A DNA stretch of 11,904 nt from JAAZBV01 sp964499695 (GTDB lineage Bacteria; Desulfobacterota; DSM-4660; Desulfatiglandales; HGW-15). The stretch spans positions 1 to 11,904 of the forward strand of contig CAZCMD010000152.1 in the NCBI GenBank assembly GCA_964499695.1, written 5' to 3'. Positions 6,331 through 11,904 of the stretch are shown piece by piece (position 1 is the stretch's first letter; every line of letters starts with the position of its first letter). The position numbers and the translations under genes were made by a program. The notes below the pieces were generated by a model, which saw only the letters and a program-made list of their open reading frames with translations, did no database searches and was not told the DNA's origin.

Positions 6331-8301
6331 TTATGGCCTGTAAATATATGACTGCACTGAAAATGCAGGTTTTATTATTTCAAGTCTAGGATGCCCTGTG
6401 TGGAAGTCCTCCGGGTAATAACCGAAATGAAGCGCCCCCTGTCTCTGAAGGCGGTTCATTGTATAGGCGATCTCCTTTTCTGGAATCGGTCTGTTTCCAT
6501 CACTCCAGTCAACCGTCTGTAGAATAAAGACCGTTTTTTCCAGCCCGTTCTTATGTCCCTTTACCTTTTGTACAAGGTCATCCATCCATTTCATCCTGTT
6601 ATCCGCCTTTTCCATGTAGGGCATGGCCATTAAGCAGACATAGTCATAATGATCAAGAAAAAGGGTATAATTCTGGGCAAACCATGCCTCGGCCTCAGGA
6701 TTCAGCACAGGCGTTGCAAATATGTTACGCGCTGTCTTGAGTCTGGGCCTCCATTTGCCTACCCTGGCAGTGATATCATCCGTGAATCTTATCAGATATT
6801 CAGTTTTTGCACGTGTCCAGAGAGCTTTATTACCTGAATTCTCCCGGATCTGTGAAATAGTACCAGGAAGTCCAAGTTCCTTAGTGTAATACTTCAGGGC
6901 ATCCGGGTGCGCATCTTCAAAATCATCAAGCACCCCGTCATCATGAAACATGAGGCCCTCGAAGTCTGCATGTTGAGCAAGGTCTTCGTATATATCAAAA
7001 ATAGCATTACGAGCCCTGATATCAAACGGAGAAAGGCGGGGATACAATCCCTGTTCAGGGCTGTTATCAGGCCGACCCTCTGACTGTACCATCCAGGTTT
7101 TGTCGCCAATCCTGTAGTTCAGTACCGGAAGCCATGCAAACACCTCCACACGCGCCCTTGTTTTTAGCTGCCATGCCACCCGGTTGAATAGATCAGCCCG
7201 CATTAGGAGATGACGGTTAGGGAAATAGAGGGCATCAGCCACACCATCACCATCCGGGTCTGCAAAGGCCTGTAAATAGACAGTTGATATCTTGAGCCTG
7301 TATATCCGTTCTATGAGTTTTCCGAGATTGCGCTCCTGCTGAGCCGGATCAGGGTCATATATGTAATCAAGATCCACCTGCACTGCCCTGTGTATATAAT
7401 CAAATGAATCCTTGCGCATGTCATCCACAAGATCATTCAGTGGCTGATCTGCTTCAACAATATACCGGTTTATCCGTGACAGATCAGAGGTTAAATTTTT
7501 TCCATGTTCAAGGGTCATTGTAATGGGCATGCCAAGGTCGCGTGCGATTTCAAGGGCTGGTCTGTTATAGCGGCCAAAAGGCCAGACCATGACTCGTGGC
7601 CGGATCCCGAGCTTTTTTTCAATAAGGTCGCTGTTCGCGGCAAGACCATTCTTGATACGGTTTAGATAATCTTCTTCAGGTTCATAGGCTCCATTTTCAG
7701 CATAATAGCGTCTCGTAACAAGAGCAGGCTGTGTATTTCCCTGGGGGTTTGCTATTTTGCCATAATGCAGGCCATAACCATGGCTTGCAATCTCAACAAG
7801 ACCCGAATCTGCTATTTCACGCAGTTGCTCCCAGCTCAAAAAACGTTCTCTGGGCATAAGCTCTGTGCCATACTTTACCATGCTGCCTTCAGGGGCATCC
7901 AGCCAGCTGCCTTCCAGTGCAAGCACTGCACTCATTTCAAAGGCCTTAAGCAGGGGCAATACCCTGTTGTAAAAACTGGCATACCCGTCATCAAAGGTTA
8001 TAATTACAGCCTTTTCAGGGAGTCTGCGCTCACTACGCTGTGCCGCGAGCAGGTCATCTATTCTTATGGTGCGATAGCCATGTTCACGAAGCCAGCTAAA
8101 GTGCTGTATGAGGTTATTCACTGATATGGCCACACCGTTGGGATCATCAGGTATATCTGCCACATCGTGGTAACAGAGAACCAAATAATCGCCTGTCCAG
8201 TCAGGTTTTTTTGTGGTCTGGGTTGCAATAGCTAACCCTGCCGGGGCCAGGCATACAGACAATATCAACAATATGATCCGGATAAGTAGAAAACGAATCA
8301 A
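6331..8301 (-). CDS. pgaB: PgaB, PNAG N-deacetylase / GH153 glycoside hydrolase
   Basis: A 656-residue two-domain periplasmic enzyme that partly de-N-acetylates PNAG, needed for export, and can cleave the polymer. Start: TTG at 8301-8299, chosen because GGAGG (8313-8309) lies exactly 7 nt upstream, it sits one base after the pgaA stop, and it puts a signal peptide at the N-terminus (hydrophobic stretch about 4-26). Without it the frame would run 85 codons back into pgaA. The CE4 deacetylase domain (about 38-290) has CYHD (H45), TFDDGY (D104, D105) and SHGYGLH (H174, H179). These match the catalytic base, metal ligands and five-residue His spacing of E. coli PgaB. The C-terminal domain (about 305-650) has YLQAFADPDGDGVADALYFP and LMFHDDGVLDDFED, the latter carrying the paired Asp of GH153. 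Lipobox: E. coli PgaB is a lipoprotein; here the only candidate, LSVC (C17), has Val at -1, so a type I cleavage near AIA is as likely. Confidence 0.93.
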   Translation of the reverse strand: MIRFLLIRIILLILSVCLAPAGLAIATQTTKKPDWTGDYLVLCYHDVADIPDDPNGVAISVNNLIQHFSWLREHGYRTIRIDDLLAAQRSERRLPEKAVIITFDDGYASFYNRVLPLLKAFEMSAVLALEGSWLDAPEGSMVKYGTELMPRERFLSWEQLREIADSGLVEIASHGYGLHYGKIANPQGNTQPALVTRRYYAENGAYEPEEDYLNRIKNGLAANSDLIEKKLGIRPRVMVWPFGRYNRPALEIARDLGMPITMTLEHGKNLTSDLSRINRYIVEADQPLNDLVDDMRKDSFDYIHRAVQVDLDYIYDPDPAQQERNLGKLIERIYRLKISTVYLQAFADPDGDGVADALYFPNRHLLMRADLFNRVAWQLKTRARVEVFAWLPVLNYRIGDKTWMVQSEGRPDNSPEQGLYPRLSPFDIRARNAIFDIYEDLAQHADFEGLMFHDDGVLDDFEDAHPDALKYYTKELGLPGTISQIRENSGNKALWTRAKTEYLIRFTDDITARVGKWRPRLKTARNIFATPVLNPEAEAWFAQNYTLFLDHYDYVCLMAMPYMEKADNRMKWMDDLVQKVKGHKNGLEKTVFILQTVDWSDGNRPIPEKEIAYTMNRLQRQGALHFGYYPEDFHTGHPRLEIIKPAFSVQSYIYRP

Positions 8302-8302
8302 A

Positions 8303-10771
8303 TCAAAACCTCCAGTTAAGAGACATGAATGCAAACTTGGACCGCTCTGGTTTCCCATCATAGACGCTACGGTTGCGGCCTGCCCCATATGTAATGTTAA
8401 AGCGGTTACTAAGCTCAATAATAAAGGAATACTCAAGACCCATTGTATAGTTGCTTCCGTAACCCTGCTGCTTATAACTTCCACCTGAAAGACGCACTTT
8501 CTGGTGAAATGATTTTTCATAGTAGCGGTAAATGCGCCAGAGATGTTCAATCCCACCTGTAATACCGAGATCAGAATCAGGATTAAAATATGGTCCGCCT
8601 AACCTGCTGTTATTTGATGCAGCTATCTCTCCAAATGCCCTGATCTTATGTCTGGGCAGGGTGAGAATTCTCTGCGTTCCGGATAGAGTAACCCGGGTCC
8701 GCTGATTACCATCAGTGAAATCCATGAACTCTCCGCCTAATGATAATTCCCGGCTTTCATTTGACCTGAAATTTATACCCAGGTTTATGGCATTGGCCCT
8801 GATCCCGTTATGTATTGCACGCAGGGGTGTGTCACGGCTGTATTTTTCAATGCCAAAGGGTATGGACCAGTAATCATCAAGGTGCCATAAACCATCTGCC
8901 CACAGACCAGCATGGTTAGAGGTGCTGTCATTAAATCCTGTGCCAATAGTGGCCTCAAGTCCTGGTGAAGAATATTCCAAACCCATACTGTAACTATTAA
9001 GGAAGCCGTCACCTTCCAGAAACCTGGCTTGCGAGTGGCTGTAACCGCCAAAGAACCTGTAGTTATAATTTATGGGCCTGCTGAATACCTTTGTTGAAAT
9101 CTTCCACTCCTGTTCCCCATAGATATTCCCGTTTCCGTTGCTGATGGATGTGTCCACCCTGAGCTCACGCATTTTATGTAATTGCCATAGTTTTCCAAGG
9201 CGCTGCACCTGGGTGTTTTCAGGATATTCATATAGGAGCGCTGTAATTTCTGTCTCAGCCTCTCTGTATTGTCTAAAAGAAAGATGCGATTCTGCCTTGC
9301 CTGTGCGCAGACCCCTGTGTTCTGGCGATAGTGCAAGGCCAAGCTGCAATGCATTCTGGGATTTCCTCGGCCATCCCCTTGAAAGGTAAATGGTACCCAG
9401 TTCGCGGAGCAGGTCAGTGTTGGCTGGGGCCTCATTTGTCATTAATGTAAAACGGCGTTCGGCCTCGTCCAGGTCATCTCCAAAAAAGCGACCAAGGGCT
9501 GCGTATGTTTCTACAGCCTGCCTGCGCCAGTTGGAACGGGGCACCCTGCTTCCTCCCGGATAAAGCCATACAGGCTGATCAATAACTGTTTTGTCAATGA
9601 GGCTTAATGCATCAGAAAAATTTTCTGTCTCTATCAGCGCAAAAAAGATTCCTGTCCGCGCCTGATATGATTTAGGATTAATCTGAAGGGCCTTGTTATA
9701 AAGCTGCAGGGCTTCTTCCGGCCTGCGCACATTAAGCATGGCACCTGCCGCTGCCTCCAGCACATAACCGGGCAGTTTTACTCCCTCTTCTGCAAGGCGT
9801 TCATATTCTTCCACCACTTTTTGAGGCTGTGAACAATCATTCCATGCTACCATACGATCAAAACGCGCTTGGATTTGGCAGTTAAGACCCTCTGTTCCCT
9901 GGCATCCTGGCGATGTCAGTGTCTTTTCAATAATGTCAAGGGCATGCCGACAGTCAGTGAATCTTTCTTCCTCAGATGCAGGGGGAAGGCTCCCCCAGCG
10001 CACGGCAAGTGCATTTGCATCTCCCCGCAGCTTTATCATCTCCTTTTGTGTTACAACATCGGGATACTGCACAGCCAATTCAAGTGCCCTTGAAAAGGCC
10101 CCTAGTTTATTTAGAAGCATGATCTGCCTGTGTCTTGCCTCTTTATGGAGGGCATCTTTGTCAAGGATTCTCTGGCAGGCATAAAGAGCTATAAAAGGTT
10201 CATTATTTGCCTCAGCCGCATATGCCAGGGTCAAAAGAAAAGCAACAACATCAGAATACCTGCTTTCCAGTTCATTTGCCAGTTCCATGGCCTTTTTTGT
10301 TTCACCTGAATCGGTCAGGGTCAATATCATGCCCATCTTCATCTGAAGGCTGTCATGGAAACGATTTATACCCATCATGTATAATTCTTTGGCGGCCTCC
10401 CAATTCTTTAGCCTGCGAAGCGATTTTGCACCGGCCTCAACAACAAACAGCGGGGCATCGGCCATGTTAATATTTTTTATCAGGGCTGCTGCGCCAGCGT
10501 CATTCTCGGACCAGCTCAGGATGGCGATATAATCATAAACAAGATCAGGATTATCCGGATTTGCCTGATATAAGGGATCAAGAATAGCTATAGCACCCTT
10601 GTAATCTCCATGCCGGGCAATCTCAACAGCCTTTTGTCTGGATGATATTATATCTTTATCTCCGGATGCATATGCCAGTGACCAGGTCAGGATGAAGGCA
10701 CATAAAAGGGCAATAATATTTTTAATGCAGGCATGTTTACTGTGATGCCGAAGGCGATAAAGTAGTATCAA
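8303..10771 (-). CDS. pgaA: PgaA, outer-membrane PNAG export porin with TPR domain
   Basis: An 822-residue protein. A signal peptide has a basic start, a hydrophobic core at about 18-33 and likely cleavage after AYA at 35. A long periplasmic TPR superhelix follows (about 40-530); clear repeats include 53-86, 345-379 and 449-486. The region 536-822 is a C-terminal beta-barrel with alternating strands and turns, ending in FMSLNWRF; a terminal Phe is the usual Bam signal. The conserved YDG segment (804-806) and overall length match E. coli PgaA (807 residues). TPR modules bind deacetylated PNAG and PgaB, and the barrel lets the polymer out. The start is TTG at 10771-10769, with GGAG 9 nt upstream and no better in-frame codon before the hydrophobic core. 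Four cysteines (274, 290, 298, 313) lie in a TPR insert and could form periplasmic disulfides. First gene of pgaABCD; its last codons contain the pgaB ribosome-binding site. Confidence 0.93.
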   Translation of the reverse strand: MILLYRLRHHSKHACIKNIIALLCAFILTWSLAYASGDKDIISSRQKAVEIARHGDYKGAIAILDPLYQANPDNPDLVYDYIAILSWSENDAGAAALIKNINMADAPLFVVEAGAKSLRRLKNWEAAKELYMMGINRFHDSLQMKMGMILTLTDSGETKKAMELANELESRYSDVVAFLLTLAYAAEANNEPFIALYACQRILDKDALHKEARHRQIMLLNKLGAFSRALELAVQYPDVVTQKEMIKLRGDANALAVRWGSLPPASEEERFTDCRHALDIIEKTLTSPGCQGTEGLNCQIQARFDRMVAWNDCSQPQKVVEEYERLAEEGVKLPGYVLEAAAGAMLNVRRPEEALQLYNKALQINPKSYQARTGIFFALIETENFSDALSLIDKTVIDQPVWLYPGGSRVPRSNWRRQAVETYAALGRFFGDDLDEAERRFTLMTNEAPANTDLLRELGTIYLSRGWPRKSQNALQLGLALSPEHRGLRTGKAESHLSFRQYREAETEITALLYEYPENTQVQRLGKLWQLHKMRELRVDTSISNGNGNIYGEQEWKISTKVFSRPINYNYRFFGGYSHSQARFLEGDGFLNSYSMGLEYSSPGLEATIGTGFNDSTSNHAGLWADGLWHLDDYWSIPFGIEKYSRDTPLRAIHNGIRANAINLGINFRSNESRELSLGGEFMDFTDGNQRTRVTLSGTQRILTLPRHKIRAFGEIAASNNSRLGGPYFNPDSDLGITGGIEHLWRIYRYYEKSFHQKVRLSGGSYKQQGYGSNYTMGLEYSFIIELSNRFNITYGAGRNRSVYDGKPERSKFAFMSLNWRF
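8309..8313 (-). promoter_or_regulatory. Ribosome-binding site that fixes the pgaB TTG start
   Basis: GGAGG on the minus strand lies within the final Asn-Trp-Arg codons of pgaA and is 7 nt before TTG (8301-8299). This spacing, a 1-nt gap to the pgaA stop and the signal peptide that follows decide the start of pgaB. Translation of the two genes is likely coupled. Confidence 0.75.
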
Positions 10772-10876
10772 CTCTGTTTACTCCATAAAGATACAGGGTA
10801 AAAAACCCAAAATATTTTTCAAAACAAATAAGTAGAGTTATCATGGCAAAAATATGCAATGAAATCATCATTAAAC

Positions 10877-10904
10877 GTGATAGAGATTACAATGCAAACG
10901 TCAA
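10877..10904 (-). promoter_or_regulatory. Candidate promoter of the pgaABCD operon
   Basis: On the minus strand, TTGACG (10904-10899; 5 of 6 to consensus) and TATCAC (10882-10877; 4 of 6) are separated by 16 nt. Transcription would start near 10870, giving a leader of about 100 nt before the TTG start of pgaA. In E. coli the pgaA leader is longer and bound by CsrA at several GGA sites; here the only GGA near the start is the Shine-Dalgarno itself, so CsrA control is not supported. Confidence 0.4.
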
Positions 10905-10939
10905 GATTAACAAGCTAATTTTTGCCAAAACCCCCTTAA

Positions 10940-10962
10940 ATACCAGCAACTCCGTTATACCA
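10940..10962. repeat. Direct repeat upstream of the candidate pgaA promoter
   Basis: ATACCA occurs at 10940-10945 and again at 10957-10962, 17 nt apart start to start. The pair lies 36-58 nt upstream of the candidate -35, where an activator would bind. Short repeats like this arise by chance in AT-rich DNA, so a regulatory role is only a suggestion. Confidence 0.2.
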
Positions 10963-11060
10963 ATATTTCTAAAAACAAACCTTCATATAAAATATGTATT
11001 ATTACCCCAACCTTTATTAAATACGTATTGAAGGCCTGTTTTACTATATCGGTTTATTTG

Positions 11061-11090
11061 TTGTAATTATTAAGAAATATTGTCTATATA
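11061..11090 (+). promoter_or_regulatory. Candidate promoter of the lipoprotein gene
   Basis: TTGTAA (11061-11066) and TATATA (11085-11090) are spaced 18 nt apart, 33 nt before the ATG at 11123. Both are fair sigma-70 matches (4 of 6 and 5 of 6), in strongly AT-rich DNA where chance matches are common. Confidence 0.35.
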
Positions 11091-11122
11091 TAGGCATATT
11101 TATTATTTACTCTGGAGAATAC

Positions 11123-11904
11123 ATGAAGGTATTAACAAAATTATTTTTCATATATCTTACAATATTTTTCATCCTGGTTTTTCTTCTTTCAGGATGCTCA
11201 TCTGACAGGGAATTCAAATTCACCTTCGACCGACAGGATGGTGAAACATATGTTCAGAAACTATCAATTAGCAGGGAAAGGCATACCGGGGGTGAGAGCC
11301 TGGAGAGGGAAGATACCCTTACCGAGACAAGGGTGACCTGCAGGAAGATTAATGATGGGTGGGATATAGCATCTCAGCCTTTAAATACCATAATGATGAA
11401 AAACGGTGAGGAGATAAAAAGCCCTCTTTTCGCTCTAATCTCTAAACTCACTATTACATACCGGATAGACAGCAGTGGTAACATGAAGGATGTGATTGGA
11501 TATGACAGGTTGCTGGAGGCTGTGAAATCACAGTATTCCCCTGAGGTGGCAGAAAATGTCTCAGCAGGGATCAATATAGATTCAATAAAGCAGAGGGAAT
11601 TTACTGAATGGAAAAGCAGGATTGGTGATTTTCTGGGTAAGAAATTTACCATAGGCGATACTTGGGAGCATGATGCCTCCTATACCCTGCCAAACGGCGA
11701 TAAAATCAGCTACAGGGTAAAGACCCAATTCAAGGAAAAGGTTCATAAGAATAATGTGACCTGTGTAGTTGTTGAGCAGGCATATGACAGTAGAGGTAAG
11801 GGTTCATTAGATGAAGAGGGTAAACACCCTGAACAGACTCAGGAGGGGGCATCCATAAAAGGGACTGTCACGCGCATAATAGATCCCACCACAATGCGGA
11901 TATA
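11123..11904 (+). CDS. Putative outer-membrane lipoprotein of unknown function, 3' end outside the window
   Basis: Partial gene with 260 codons visible and open at the right edge. ATG at 11123 has GGAGA 4 nt upstream (TGGAGAATAC-ATG). The N-terminus is a type II signal peptide: basic start (MKVLTK), a hydrophobic run to residue 22 and the lipobox LLSGC with the modified Cys at 25. Ser at +2 predicts sorting to the outer membrane by the Lol rule. The mature part is polar and charged with alternating beta-type segments (for example EFKFTFDRQDGETYVQKL and ITYRIDSSGNMKDVIGY) and a likely helical stretch around 145-175. It also has TWEHDASYTLPNGDKISYRV and VTCVVVEQAYDS. The overall look is of an all-beta secreted domain, and I do not recognise the family. 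It is transcribed away from pgaA across a shared 351-nt region, so a link to PNAG is possible but only by position. Confidence 0.8.
   Translation, partial: MKVLTKLFFIYLTIFFILVFLLSGCSSDREFKFTFDRQDGETYVQKLSISRERHTGGESLEREDTLTETRVTCRKINDGWDIASQPLNTIMMKNGEEIKSPLFALISKLTITYRIDSSGNMKDVIGYDRLLEAVKSQYSPEVAENVSAGINIDSIKQREFTEWKSRIGDFLGKKFTIGDTWEHDASYTLPNGDKISYRVKTQFKEKVHKNNVTCVVVEQAYDSRGKGSLDEEGKHPEQTQEGASIKGTVTRIIDPTTMRI

Larger units (their letters stand above)
10772..11122. other. 351-nt AT-rich divergent intergenic region between pgaA and a lipoprotein gene
   Basis: No convincing gene is present. A 62-codon plus-strand frame (10843-11031) has no ribosome-binding site and biased, low-complexity content. 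The region holds a candidate minus-strand promoter for pgaA, a pair of 6-bp direct repeats upstream of it, and a candidate plus-strand promoter for the lipoprotein, listed separately. I saw no tRNA, riboswitch or strong terminator. Confidence 0.6.

Noticed and set aside
8302..8556. 85-codon upstream in-frame extension of pgaB
   Set aside because: It lies wholly within pgaA, has no Shine-Dalgarno at 8556 and would put the signal peptide in mid-protein. The TTG at 8301 with GGAGG 7 nt upstream fits much better.
10772..10870. CsrA-binding leader of pgaA as in E. coli
   Set aside because: Only one GGA, in the Shine-Dalgarno, is visible near the start; the multiple GGA hairpins expected are absent.
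10877..10990. Sigma-54 promoter upstream of pgaA
   Set aside because: TGG...GC pairs on the minus strand have the wrong spacing (9 and 12 nt between GG and GC instead of 10).
10843..11031. 62-codon plus-strand frame in the pgaA/lipoprotein spacer
   Set aside because: No ribosome-binding site, low-complexity AT-rich composition, and it would run antisense through the candidate pgaA promoter and leader.
11374..11652. 92-codon minus-strand frame opposite the lipoprotein gene
   Set aside because: It is antisense to a frame with a strong ribosome-binding site and a canonical lipobox, and shows no features of its own.
1..11904. CRISPR arrays, insertion sequences, tRNA or rRNA genes
   Set aside because: No regularly spaced repeats, transposase motifs, terminal inverted repeats or tRNA-like cloverleafs were seen on either strand.

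Overview
The window looks like a chromosomal segment of a Gram-negative bacterium with an outer membrane. It encodes an outer-membrane porin (PgaA), a periplasmic deacetylase/hydrolase (PgaB) and a lipoprotein with a canonical lipobox. Base composition is moderate, with AT-rich intergenic regions and several GTG or TTG starts. A DarP/YjgA (DUF615) gene, a FadD-like acyl-CoA ligase, a cobalamin-type radical SAM protein and a full pga operon together would suit a deltaproteobacterial (Desulfobacterota-like) or other proteobacterial host. That placement is inference, not something the sequence proves.

Layout from left to right: (1) On the minus strand, the first 46 codons of a DarP-like gene run off the left edge (1-140), preceded at 18 nt by an acyl-CoA ligase gene (159-1646). 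(2) A 320-nt gap holds a candidate promoter for the ligase with an inverted repeat inside it. (3) A minus-strand DUF262 (GmrSD/ParB-like) protein lies at 1967-2707; it consists of the N-terminal domain only. (4) A 258-nt divergent intergenic region follows. (5) A plus-strand B12-binding radical SAM protein (2975-4612) meets the pga operon tail to tail, and the two coding regions overlap by 20 nt. (6) On the minus strand, reading from 10771 down to 4593, is a complete pgaABCD operon with gaps of 1-2 nt between genes. (7) A 351-nt divergent region contains candidate promoters for pgaA and for (8) a plus-strand lipoprotein that runs off the right edge (11123-11904).

The core is poly-beta-1,6-N-acetyl-D-glucosamine (PNAG) production. 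PgaC with PgaD should polymerise GlcNAc and move the chain across the inner membrane. PgaB should partly deacetylate and trim it in the periplasm, and PgaA should export it through an outer-membrane barrel. The order matches enterobacterial pgaABCD. Starts were chosen from Shine-Dalgarno sequences and the tight gene spacing: pgaA and pgaB appear to begin with TTG, and long upstream in-frame extensions of pgaB and pgaD were rejected.

I do not see a clear new system. The least explained items are the radical SAM protein overlapping the pga operon, the short DUF262 protein, and the lipoprotein divergent from pgaA.
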